Shown here: in pieces, positions 6,144-15,442 of the stretch
Numbering within the stretch: position 1 is the first letter of the stretch
Layout: each line of letters begins with the position of its first letter
Virus record (IMG/VR): IMGVR_UViG_3300033388_003318
Span: 1 to 29,910 of that record
Length of the DNA stretch: 29,910 bases
Reading direction: 5' to 3' (one strand)
DNA from: a virus
The notes under the pieces: model-generated
What the model was told of the DNA's origin: nothing
Database searches by the model: none
What the model saw: only the letters and a program-made list of their open reading frames with translations
Position numbers and translations under genes: made by a program

Positions 6144-9100
6144 TACTTCGTTCTCAAATTCTGAAAAGGCAGTATCTCCGCAGGATCAGTAAATAGTTGG
6201 AATGGGAACATAACACCGCCGAGCAATGCTTCTGCACCTGTACCACCATACTGTTGTGCTTGGTGAATATCGAATCCTTGTTGGTAGATACCAAACAAAC
6301 CAGATCGTTCCATTGAATTGAAAACATAATCAGTTGTATCCCAATTTTGTTTGTAAGCAGGGGTGCCACCGTATTTAATCAAGTCACGAAGTGAGTCGAT
6401 AAACAACAGTGCAGGGATGAACATCATCAGTCCTACCATCGGAGCAACCTGATTATGCTCACCCATTTCTGTGACTGCGCGACGCAGGATGCGATCATGG
6501 AATGAATACATGAATGCTTTCAAGTGGAACACCAGCATGTAATGCGGATCACTAGCCCAAATCGGCCGTTGAGCTGCGTTCGGTCGAAGGATTGCTTCAT
6601 CCACAAACTGGTTCATAGCTGCCCGAACCTTATCGTCTCGATCGCGTTCGTGTTGTGGGGCTTGTGAACGTTCCTGAAACGTAAGAATTCGTACTGATTT
6701 ACCATCAGGCGTCAGTAACACTTCTTCAGGAATGAGATTTAATTCTTCCAGATACCGGCGACTTGTATCGTTAGGATTTGAAGCATGTCGCGCAATAAAT
6801 GAATGAGATGCTCCGAGCGCCATACTACGAGTTAAGCGAGTCAATCCAGTTAATCCTGTCCATTTAAAGAAAGTATCGTTGACGTTACGCGCCCATGGAG
6901 CCATGTAAGTACCACCATATTCCCACTGTAGAGCCACATTTGTCATATGCGATTCAAGGATACCGAGAGCATTGGCAAGTTCGTGTACCTGCGACTGCTG
7001 GCCTGTGACGCTATTCCAGATCTCATTCATACCTGTCTTCAACGCTACACCCGTGTCTCGTAGTGATCCAGAGCGCACAGAGATGCCCAATGGGTCTGCC
7101 AGTGAAGTAAACATGGCCAGGCTGAGCAGGGCTAAGTTCCTAATAACAAGCACTGTAGATAAGACTTGTTGAACTGCTGGATTAATCTTTTGTTCAGGCG
7201 GTGGCGCTTTAAGCCCAAGCATATTGGCGAGCGCCTGATTTGTTTCATGACCAGTGATACCCATCATCGCTTGAATGTAACTATGCATCAATTCGATATC
7301 GCCCTTGGTAGCTCCTAGTCTTTCAGCATCTTGAGTAATCTCAATAATCTTTTCATTGTTCTCACCGAAACGTTTGGTGTATTCCACGCGCTTGACTAAG
7401 GATTCAATGTAGTTGACCGTGATGTATTCCAAATCATTCGATATAAAACCCGCTTCACTAAGCACAGTATCAGGGACTTCTCCTAGCCCTCTTTCCTTAG
7501 CTACTCCTAAAGAAGGTTCATAAAGAAGTAGCCACTCTTCGATCTCGCGATCTTCCAGACCCAAAAGCCTATCAACTGCTTTCTCAGTGTCTTTGATACC
7601 ATATAACCCCAGGAGTGCTTCTAACTCATCACGTCTGTTAGCTACTTCCTCTTTGTTCCAGATACGAGGTACATAATTCTTTCGTAGTTTGACATCAACA
7701 CCATTATTATTGGCATAAGCATACATGGCATTAAAAATCTTTCTCATGCCGGCCGCTTCGTTGCTGGTATGTTTGCCAGTACGAAGATCTTCGAGAACCT
7801 GTGTCTTTTGTTCATCAGACAATGGTTTCAGTATGTTGGTTGCAGACGACAAGTACCGCCCTACGTTACGTTGCTTCTCTTGAAAATAACCCTGTTTAGT
7901 TAATCGTGTACCGGTACGCGAATGGAACATTTGTGCCAGTCTAATTAAGGCAGGATTCTTAGTTCCATACAATCGATCATTAGCTGAAATAAACACCTTT
8001 TCAAAAACGTTACCAATACTGGACATGAAATCTGCGATGCTTTCAGCGTCTTTAAATCGTTTTGCATCAGTCCGTTCAGTAGTAAGTTCAAGATCAGTAC
8101 GATGCCCCCATATAGCTTTACCTTGTTTAATTGCATCTAAAGCAGCGTTCTGCTTTTGCATATCTGTCTTACCATTGAGAGCAGTAGCAAGTTTGCCCAT
8201 CGCTTTCTCATATACAGAATGAACCTTTGGTCCTACTTGCAATTTACCGTGCGCCCACTGTATTAATCCCGCAGCCACAGTACGAGACACACTATTATCA
8301 AATGCTTCCAACGCTTTCGTAGGATAGAGATAAAACAACTGAGAACGAACGTTACCTTGAGTAAAGGCGCGACCCAGTAGATTTAAATCAGCTTTGGTAA
8401 AAATAGACGGTAGCATATTGCTGAGTGTTTCAATATCAGCCATGCTCTTAGGCGCTGATTTAATTAAATGGCTCATCAGCGTATCGTCAGTAACCTGCTT
8501 ATTCGCTCGCGCATATTCAAAGAATCGTTTGCCTCTATTGATGGCAGACGGAATCCAGTTACGTTGCTCGATGCTGTCAAGAAAGTCACGAACGCTGTCA
8601 GTGGTTTGACGCCCCATGAGCTTCTTAATTAGATTACTAATTTTCCTGAAGAATTTTCCAAGAGCAGTAGTCGGCTTAACCGATTCCCACACAGCTACCT
8701 GATCGGCAAACCACTCTTCAAAGTCGAGTAGGTATGCCTGATCTTCAACAGACAGAGTAGATACTGCTCTGTCTGTAGATTCGGTGATATATTTATACGC
8801 AGTGTTAAATGCAGCTTTAGACTGAACCACACTATGAACTGACTTGCCATGTACAGCTTCGCGCCACGCATCAAACTGTTTACGAATGCTGGTACGAATC
8901 TGAACACTGGCAGCACGCAACTCATTCTCGAAAATTCCATGCCCTAGTTCATGAGCAATGACCTCGCGCATGACTGCAGGAGATAGAGTTTCTTTAACCC
9001 AAATCTGGCCTTTGAAATACATACCGTTGGTTTCAAGTAACTGTTGGCGCGTCATGTTGAAGGCTTTCATAGCCTGTTCAGTTGACAACACCTCTGCACT

Positions 9101-12100
9101 ACTTTTGATTCGGTGTGCGACTTGCTTAACTGCAGCTACGATTGGCTTCAAAACATTACGCTGTGCTTTCTGATTACGCTTGGTTTTATCGCTTTCGCCC
9201 TTCACTGTCTGCTCGTCGAGCGTCAACGTGCGCGGCTCAGACTGGCGATTGACATAGAATTGTTTCAACTCCAATTGTTTTGTCTTGAGAGCGTTCTCTA
9301 ATGACTGATGTGTTTGAAACAGGTTCTGATATTTAATACGAAGTTGATCATCAGTTAAGAAGTCAGCTTCATTTAAAGCAGTTTGTGCTTCTACAACTTC
9401 ATTTTGTAAACGGGTATACGCAGATATCTCCGCAGCATTGGCGAAGTGGGTAATATTCTCTTTATCCTTTTCGAAGCCGAATAATTCTTCAAATTCCGTT
9501 TTCTGTTTAGATTGGAATTCGTCTTTAGAAGATTCAATTTCCTTAACCAAATGAGGCGAGTATTTCCGCAACTCTTCTGTAATGAATAGATCAGGGCCTT
9601 TGCTCGCTTTATCGAGCTTACGCATCTCACCAAGTAAGAACTCACGACTAATATTTTTGTTCGTGATTTTTTCATCTTGTTTGCGTACTTGTGCGAAACT
9701 TTTAGCGTATGCCTTAACAGACGGACTAATTTCTTTAAACACTTTAGCGTTCTTTTTAAAGAAAGCGCTATGTTGTTCAAGTTGCTTTTCAATAACCGCT
9801 ACTCGTTGTTTAGATGCCGTATTCAAACGCTTGGCTTCTTTTTTATACCGAGTTACCATAGAAACCAGTGTCTGTTTGTCGGCAGCAAGTTCATCTAGGA
9901 TGTATTGTTGTTCCTGCACTAAACTATCATGCATCTCTTCAGCAGCAGCCAACCCAATTGTAGGATCGTTTTTAGTTGTCTGCATTTGGAACTCAAAGCG
10001 TTCGCCTGGTTCGTTCAACCGCGCCTTCTCTGCAGTAGTTTCTGTAATCTCTATATTTATAGCTGCCTGAACTTCGCTTACCAACTTGGTAAACTTTTCG
10101 ATCTTAATAGGACCCTTGTCGTCGTTTATAAACGGAACACGACTAAACGTACTTTGAAGTTTACCAACTTCTGCTTCTTGAGCTGATTTAAATTGATATT
10201 GTAGTAAACTAGCTTCTGCAAATTTATGACCAGACATTAGTGTAAAATTTATACGCCGTTGCAAATACTGATTTCCTAAAGATGAAGCTAGTTTACCTTC
10301 GAGATTTCCAGTAGCATTCTGTGCAAGCGTTTGCAGATCGCCGGAAAATAGTTTATTCCCTTCAATTATTTTCTGAAGAGCATCTTTCTCAATACCTGCC
10401 AGTTTATCCAATTCTATTTTATCTGAAACAAGCCCCTGCAATTCAGCATCGTTTTTAATAAAATCATGTATAGTTTGTTTCGCATATAATTCTGCTCGCT
10501 TCGCAGCAGCCTGGCTTCGTGTAATCTCCTTAATACGTGACGAGATTGCAGCAATATAGGCAGGCTTCTGCTTCCGACCTTCATCAGCTTTTAAACGATT
10601 TAACAGAACCTCGGCTCCGCTTTTAGCCATCTTCAATTCGCGTTCAGTAGAGATAGCGCCAATCTCGCCAATGGTAAATGGATGCTTGCTGGCATCCGTA
10701 AACACAATGGTATCATTTGTAAAAGATGCATTGATTAACGAGATATTCTCATTAATCATCAGATCAGCTAATCCTGAACTAAATGCAGCAGCAACAGTTT
10801 CTTTGTCATACTTACGCCCCTGTCCACCAAATAGTTTTTGGAAATTCTTTTGAATCATTGAATGAGGACGGATGCCTACAGGATCTCCTGCTTCGTCTTT
10901 TCCGAACAAAAGGAAACGGGAAGATGGATCATTGGAACGCAATAAACGAAAGTCTTTTGAAGTAGGAGTTGAAGTCTTTTTAAACAACGCCTTTCCTTCT
11001 TTTGATAGTCCTGACTCCTTCCTGATAACAGCGCTTTGCTTACGCTTATCCAATTCCTTCTTCAGATCACTCTGGCGTTTCATTAAACCAGCCAGTTCCG
11101 TGTCATTAAAAATCTGTTGAAGTTGGAAACGCTCATCTGCAACCGCATCACGAGCATTAATAAAATCTTTCTTGTTATCTCCTGTTATTTCCATACCACG
11201 AGCTTGCATTAATTCTTGCACTCGCGGATCGCTAAGCGGGTTACCTGCTTTGATTTTAGTTTCAAGTTTGTTTATATCATCCAGTTGCTGACGGAAACTT
11301 TCTTGACTAGGATCTATCGCTTTCAGATTATCTATTTCTGTACTGATACTAGCGAATGCTCGCGCACGTGATTCTTTTTCGGAAGGCGTTTGCTCATTTC
11401 TAATCTGATCGGCAGTTAATGTTTCAGGTTCGCTAGATCGTAACGCAGCTGGTTTATTTGTACGCTCTATAAATACACGACCTTTTAAATGCGCTTCTAC
11501 CTTCTCAATAGTATCGATGGTAGTTGGATCAACTTGTTTATTTTTAGACAAAGTACGCATTCGTAAATTATCATCTTGCGCAAGACGAATAATTTCTGCT
11601 TCTTTTGTACCTTCTAATTCTCCATTACTTTCAAGTTGAGCAGCGCGTTCTTGAAAAGCATCAAAAGCAGAACGCTTTCTAAAAGCAACGTTGGGATTTT
11701 CTTTTTCTAATTTTACTTTGTTTCGATCTGCAAAAAAAGCGGCTGTCATCGGCTCCTTTGTTTTGGGATCGATAGCAACTTCCCCTGTTTTGGAATCTAT
11801 TTTATCTGTAAATGCTACGTTGGAATCAGAATCGCCAAGGATACTATTCTTATCAGTAGTGAATAATTCATTGCTTGATACAGTGAGTTCATTCTCAGCT
11901 TCATCCAGTTCGATAGTCTCGGGCGCTTCTTTAACTGTATCTTCTTGTACGCGTTGACGTATAGGAAGCGAAAGCGTTTCCCTCGGGGCAGCGCGATCGA
12001 TTACATCAAGACCAGCAGATATCTCAGCAGTTTTGTCTACTATAGGAGGTTTTTTCTTACGATCTATTTTTACAGTAGCGGGATCAATTGCAGTTGGAAA

Positions 12101-13216
12101 CCCTTCCTTTGTAACAAAACGAGAAAACTTTGGTCGACGTAGATTTAGTTCTTTAAGAATAGAATCCAGATCATCCTGAACTTCAGCATCAGCCAGATCG
12201 AAATCCTGTAGATAATCTAAATGTTCCTGTACTTCTTCATTGTCTACTTTTCGAAGCTTATCGAAAGTAGCTTCAGCTTGTGAAACTTTGTCAGAACTCT
12301 CTTGATCCAATTCAGCCATGCGCGAACTAATAATTCCAGGCGCGGCTGATGCACCACCGACTATGCCGCCAAAAGCAGCACCAATCGTACCAGCACCAAG
12401 AATTTCGTTTATACCCTCAGGGCCAAGAATCTCGAAGTGTTTATTAACGAAATTATGAGTAGCACGTTCGATGACTGTTTGTGCAGCTTCGGTACTACCC
12501 TCAACCAGAGCTTGAGTTCCCATACCCTTACCCAATTCCTTTAGTTTGCTGGTTAGCTCTTTACGCGCAGATAGTCCTAATCCGAATCTACGAGCAGCAA
12601 TCATTAAAGGAAGTGTATCAAGAGCGGCGGCGGGTACACCACCTGCAAAGGAAATACCGGCTAATTCACTAAGTGATTTGGTTCGTCGAGCTTCAGGATC
12701 GTTGACTAATCCACTGAAAATACCACCGGCTTCCATTCCTTCGGTTACAGCAAACGCGCCGGCACCGCCAGCTGCTGTTTTCGAGACACCACTTTTCAGA
12801 AGACTTTTTACACCGAGTCCTCCCACACCACCGGCTGCAGCTGCTGCAAAGGTCGGAACTGCTTGTCCGATACCGCCTTTTAAGAAGTCAGTAAAATTCT
12901 CGAAGGATTTGGTAGCCGTATCGAAATCAGTAACACGCGGACCAATCTCTCCTGCGCGTTGAAAACGTCGATTAGCTTGTTGAGTTTGTTCTTCAGAAAA
13001 ATCATCAGCACCAACGATCGCAGCACCAGCCGCTACTGCTGAACTACCGAGTCCTTTGACTTGCTCAATACCTGAACGTAATCCTTTTGCGAATTCTCCA
13101 GCCTCTGTTGTAACCGGAGTTGTAGCAATATTTTGCCTAAGAGCAGACGATCCACCACCTGAATTATCAGCAACGAACCTTCGTGCGCCCGTTTTTGGAT
13201 CTATAATTATGGGCAT
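6143..13216 (-). CDS. Giant internal virion protein with HELGH metallopeptidase motif
   Basis: A 2357-residue protein, nearly a quarter of the window. The N-terminal ~300 residues include Ala/Gly-rich apolar stretches (about 115-170 and 276-295) that could cross a membrane. Residues ~300-1400 are mostly charged helix and coiled coil. A zincin motif VIAHELGHGIF places H1422, E1423 and H1426, and FEEWFADQV (E1500, E1501, D1505) supplies a plausible third ligand. A long helical region follows, with apolar segments near 2012-2045 and 2255-2285. The C-terminus (MERSGLFGIYQQGFDIHQAQ) resembles the LPD38-type ends of large polyvalent phage proteins of the PLxRFG group, though that signature itself is absent. 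Likely role: packed with DNA, ejected at infection, possibly degrading peptidoglycan or protein or forming a conduit. The metal site is visible; the substrate is not. Confidence 0.8.
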   Translation of the reverse strand: MPIIIDPKTGARRFVADNSGGGSSALRQNIATTPVTTEAGEFAKGLRSGIEQVKGLGSSAVAAGAAIVGADDFSEEQTQQANRRFQRAGEIGPRVTDFDTATKSFENFTDFLKGGIGQAVPTFAAAAAGGVGGLGVKSLLKSGVSKTAAGGAGAFAVTEGMEAGGIFSGLVNDPEARRTKSLSELAGISFAGGVPAAALDTLPLMIAARRFGLGLSARKELTSKLKELGKGMGTQALVEGSTEAAQTVIERATHNFVNKHFEILGPEGINEILGAGTIGAAFGGIVGGASAAPGIISSRMAELDQESSDKVSQAEATFDKLRKVDNEEVQEHLDYLQDFDLADAEVQDDLDSILKELNLRRPKFSRFVTKEGFPTAIDPATVKIDRKKKPPIVDKTAEISAGLDVIDRAAPRETLSLPIRQRVQEDTVKEAPETIELDEAENELTVSSNELFTTDKNSILGDSDSNVAFTDKIDSKTGEVAIDPKTKEPMTAAFFADRNKVKLEKENPNVAFRKRSAFDAFQERAAQLESNGELEGTKEAEIIRLAQDDNLRMRTLSKNKQVDPTTIDTIEKVEAHLKGRVFIERTNKPAALRSSEPETLTADQIRNEQTPSEKESRARAFASISTEIDNLKAIDPSQESFRQQLDDINKLETKIKAGNPLSDPRVQELMQARGMEITGDNKKDFINARDAVADERFQLQQIFNDTELAGLMKRQSDLKKELDKRKQSAVIRKESGLSKEGKALFKKTSTPTSKDFRLLRSNDPSSRFLLFGKDEAGDPVGIRPHSMIQKNFQKLFGGQGRKYDKETVAAAFSSGLADLMINENISLINASFTNDTIVFTDASKHPFTIGEIGAISTERELKMAKSGAEVLLNRLKADEGRKQKPAYIAAISSRIKEITRSQAAAKRAELYAKQTIHDFIKNDAELQGLVSDKIELDKLAGIEKDALQKIIEGNKLFSGDLQTLAQNATGNLEGKLASSLGNQYLQRRINFTLMSGHKFAEASLLQYQFKSAQEAEVGKLQSTFSRVPFINDDKGPIKIEKFTKLVSEVQAAINIEITETTAEKARLNEPGERFEFQMQTTKNDPTIGLAAAEEMHDSLVQEQQYILDELAADKQTLVSMVTRYKKEAKRLNTASKQRVAVIEKQLEQHSAFFKKNAKVFKEISPSVKAYAKSFAQVRKQDEKITNKNISREFLLGEMRKLDKASKGPDLFITEELRKYSPHLVKEIESSKDEFQSKQKTEFEELFGFEKDKENITHFANAAEISAYTRLQNEVVEAQTALNEADFLTDDQLRIKYQNLFQTHQSLENALKTKQLELKQFYVNRQSEPRTLTLDEQTVKGESDKTKRNQKAQRNVLKPIVAAVKQVAHRIKSSAEVLSTEQAMKAFNMTRQQLLETNGMYFKGQIWVKETLSPAVMREVIAHELGHGIFENELRAASVQIRTSIRKQFDAWREAVHGKSVHSVVQSKAAFNTAYKYITESTDRAVSTLSVEDQAYLLDFEEWFADQVAVWESVKPTTALGKFFRKISNLIKKLMGRQTTDSVRDFLDSIEQRNWIPSAINRGKRFFEYARANKQVTDDTLMSHLIKSAPKSMADIETLSNMLPSIFTKADLNLLGRAFTQGNVRSQLFYLYPTKALEAFDNSVSRTVAAGLIQWAHGKLQVGPKVHSVYEKAMGKLATALNGKTDMQKQNAALDAIKQGKAIWGHRTDLELTTERTDAKRFKDAESIADFMSSIGNVFEKVFISANDRLYGTKNPALIRLAQMFHSRTGTRLTKQGYFQEKQRNVGRYLSSATNILKPLSDEQKTQVLEDLRTGKHTSNEAAGMRKIFNAMYAYANNNGVDVKLRKNYVPRIWNKEEVANRRDELEALLGLYGIKDTEKAVDRLLGLEDREIEEWLLLYEPSLGVAKERGLGEVPDTVLSEAGFISNDLEYITVNYIESLVKRVEYTKRFGENNEKIIEITQDAERLGATKGDIELMHSYIQAMMGITGHETNQALANMLGLKAPPPEQKINPAVQQVLSTVLVIRNLALLSLAMFTSLADPLGISVRSGSLRDTGVALKTGMNEIWNSVTGQQSQVHELANALGILESHMTNVALQWEYGGTYMAPWARNVNDTFFKWTGLTGLTRLTRSMALGASHSFIARHASNPNDTSRRYLEELNLIPEEVLLTPDGKSVRILTFQERSQAPQHERDRDDKVRAAMNQFVDEAILRPNAAQRPIWASDPHYMLVFHLKAFMYSFHDRILRRAVTEMGEHNQVAPMVGLMMFIPALLFIDSLRDLIKYGGTPAYKQNWDTTDYVFNSMERSGLFGIYQQGFDIHQAQQYGGTGAEALLGGVMFPFQLFTDPAEILPFQNLRTK

Positions 13217-15438
13217 TACTGTCCTTTATCTTCATGAGCTTTTAGTACTTGGCGTAGGAAAACAGCAGTATCTTTGTCTTGGATAAATCCAAGATTGAGT
13301 TCACCGGTTGCAGGATCAGTGGAACGCGCCATGAGATTTCCATCTTTATCTAAACGAATGGATTCATATGGAACAGACCCGTCGATACTTAATTCACCAT
13401 TCAAGAAATCAAGGGCACCTCGTCCGCCACCGCCTAATAGTGCAGGAGCCAAGCTATTCCATAATGCCCCACCAAGACCAACATCAGCAGCATCTGTCAC
13501 TTCACGAGTGATGACATTCGCAGCCTGCATTGTATCAGCAGCATTCATATCGAAATTACCCTGTCTCAACTGGTTTCGGAATCTTCCAAATACACCTGTT
13601 TTGGTGTTACGGACAGTAGTGGCATTTTCAGAATTCAAACCCTCGTCGATATCTTTAAAGCGATCTTCATTAGCTTTTCTAGCAGCTGTTCTTGCAGTAT
13701 TGGCTGATGATCCTGCAGCCGAAGAAAGTCCTGCTGCTGTTCTGGCATCAAAAGAATCTAGTTTCGCTCGGTCGCTTGCCCCTCGTGCTTGCGCGAATTC
13801 ACCAGCAAAATTGGCTACAGCATTATCTTCACTGAATCGACCTCGGCCTGCAATTTCATTTCGGGCAGCACCTAACCCACGTTCTTGCTGTGAAAAGGCT
13901 TGTGGAAGATCGCGGAAGAATTGCTTCTCGCCTTCAGCCTCACCACCAGTACCACCGGCTAACCCTTCAAATCCTGAACCACCTGCACCTTGATTAATAA
14001 AAAACGACTCATTGGAAGCGGGTGCTACTGTAGCAGGTGCTTCCGCAGGCGCGTTTTGACGTAAACCTGCAGCAGGTGGAGGAGTAATATTCTGCGCAGA
14101 AGGATCAGACGCGGAAGGCGGGCCACTTTGTGAACCATCGCCAAACAAGTCGAAAGTAGGAAACTGTTCTCGAACAACATCGAAAACAGTTTGTTCAGGA
14201 GCACCAGTAATACCACTTGCAGGAATGACTCCGTTTCGACCACTAGTAATTTCATTGAATGCACCGAGTCCTGCAATCATACCAGCAGGTAGATTAACAA
14301 TAGCATTTACTGCATCCTGTCCTATTTCTTTAGCCATGCCAACCGGATCGCGAATCAACTCTTCAACAAAATTACCGAGGGCTTCGGGGGCCTCTTTCAC
14401 TATTTCAGTAACATCTTCTTGCACCGTACCATCTTGTACGGACTGCGCTATAGTAGATGCAATGGCAGGTAGAGCTAATCCTCCCACAATTCTACCACCA
14501 AGATTTACGCCTGAACGAACACGGCCAGGTCCTGCTGCTGGAGGTGGTGTTGGAGTACCTGATTTATTTAACAGACGATCAGGAATTCCTTTTATATTAT
14601 CCACAGCATTACCAAGAACAGTACGTTGTGGTTTAGGCGCTTCGGGTGTATCAACTGCAGCGGCTCCAGGAACTTCAGGCGGAGGTGTTCGAAGCCCCGC
14701 CGGTTCGGCCGGACCTTTCAATACAACATCTTCGGGCGCGGCGGCGGAACGTTGCAACGGAACTTCGGCTTCAACTGCTGCTACATCACTTAATCCTTGT
14801 TGGAATCCTTTACCCGCACTGCCAGTTTGACGACCAGCAAATTCACCAACTGCTTCAGTTGCTGCGCCACTAGAAAGAAATTCACCTGCAGCTTTTACTT
14901 GCGCTTGTGAATATGCCTTAGTGTTATTCATAACTGCACGTGCTTGATCTCTTGCGGTTGCCTGTGCACGCTGTAAATTCTGCTGCTTTAAATCAGCATC
15001 AGAAATCGTACTACCATCAGTGCCAACATGAACTTTATGTACTCTTCCTTTGTTGTCTGTAATCTCTACTTGATTACGCAAACTAGCTTTTTCTGCTTCA
15101 GGTTGAACAGTAGTAGTTTGACCTGACTGTCTTTGCTTAGCCACATTGCGTTGTTCTTGGCTCTGAAATGTTCCTTGTTGGCCACGCGTTACTTGCCCCT
15201 GTGTATCAACATCAAAAGCAGGGTTAGGGCCGGTCGTTCTAACATTTTGTGTAGACGGTGAAGCCCGACGAAGTGATACGTCTTTTGGAGTTGTTTGCTC
15301 GATAGGAACCGGCTTAGCATTAAGTTTTGCTTGCTGTGCAGCTTCACGTTTTGCTAATCCTTTAAGTTGCCGCTTATCTTCGAGATTAGTCGCAAATCTA
15401 TTTTGCTGCTTTTTAATTAATTCTGCAATTGAGGTCAT
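13216..15438 (-). CDS. Internal virion (ejection) protein candidate, Ala/Gly/Pro-rich
   Basis: A 740-residue protein. I chose the ATG at 15438 because GGATAA lies just upstream, overlapping the previous stop; an in-frame TTG at 15456 would add only six residues. The N-terminal 200 residues are Gln/Lys/Arg-rich and helical. Residues ~200-330 are Pro/Ala-rich and low-complexity. Two apolar stretches follow (GLALPAIASTIAQSV, and VNLPAGMIAGLGAFNEI) that could insert into a membrane. The rest is Ala/Gly/Ser-rich with an RSTDPATGELNLGF segment near the end. This composition, and its place directly before the giant virion protein, suit proteins packed in the head and ejected into the host. No catalytic motif is seen. 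It ends in a TAATG overlap with the next gene. Confidence 0.6.
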   Translation of the reverse strand: MTSIAELIKKQQNRFATNLEDKRQLKGLAKREAAQQAKLNAKPVPIEQTTPKDVSLRRASPSTQNVRTTGPNPAFDVDTQGQVTRGQQGTFQSQEQRNVAKQRQSGQTTTVQPEAEKASLRNQVEITDNKGRVHKVHVGTDGSTISDADLKQQNLQRAQATARDQARAVMNNTKAYSQAQVKAAGEFLSSGAATEAVGEFAGRQTGSAGKGFQQGLSDVAAVEAEVPLQRSAAAPEDVVLKGPAEPAGLRTPPPEVPGAAAVDTPEAPKPQRTVLGNAVDNIKGIPDRLLNKSGTPTPPPAAGPGRVRSGVNLGGRIVGGLALPAIASTIAQSVQDGTVQEDVTEIVKEAPEALGNFVEELIRDPVGMAKEIGQDAVNAIVNLPAGMIAGLGAFNEITSGRNGVIPASGITGAPEQTVFDVVREQFPTFDLFGDGSQSGPPSASDPSAQNITPPPAAGLRQNAPAEAPATVAPASNESFFINQGAGGSGFEGLAGGTGGEAEGEKQFFRDLPQAFSQQERGLGAARNEIAGRGRFSEDNAVANFAGEFAQARGASDRAKLDSFDARTAAGLSSAAGSSANTARTAARKANEDRFKDIDEGLNSENATTVRNTKTGVFGRFRNQLRQGNFDMNAADTMQAANVITREVTDAADVGLGGALWNSLAPALLGGGGRGALDFLNGELSIDGSVPYESIRLDKDGNLMARSTDPATGELNLGFIQDKDTAVFLRQVLKAHEDKGQ

Positions 15439-15442
15439 AATC

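Noticed and set aside
9391-10070. Open frames on both strands within the coiled-coil part of the giant protein (133 codons minus, 162 codons plus)
   Set aside because: The minus-strand one is Lys/Arg/Leu-rich out-of-frame reading of Glu/Lys-rich helices; the plus-strand one is Ser/Cys-rich antisense. Neither has protein-like composition.
6143-13216. Calling the giant protein a tape-measure protein
   Set aside because: The surrounding genes are of the podovirus type (portal, adaptor, nozzle) without tube or chaperone genes, and the zincin motif with apolar ends fits an ejected virion protein better.
13274-14830. Long open frames on the plus strand (239 and 201 codons) opposite the 740-residue virion gene
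   Set aside because: They are Ser/Ala/Pro-rich mirror images of the Ala/Gly/Pro-rich minus-strand gene, have no family resemblance, and every other gene is on the minus strand.
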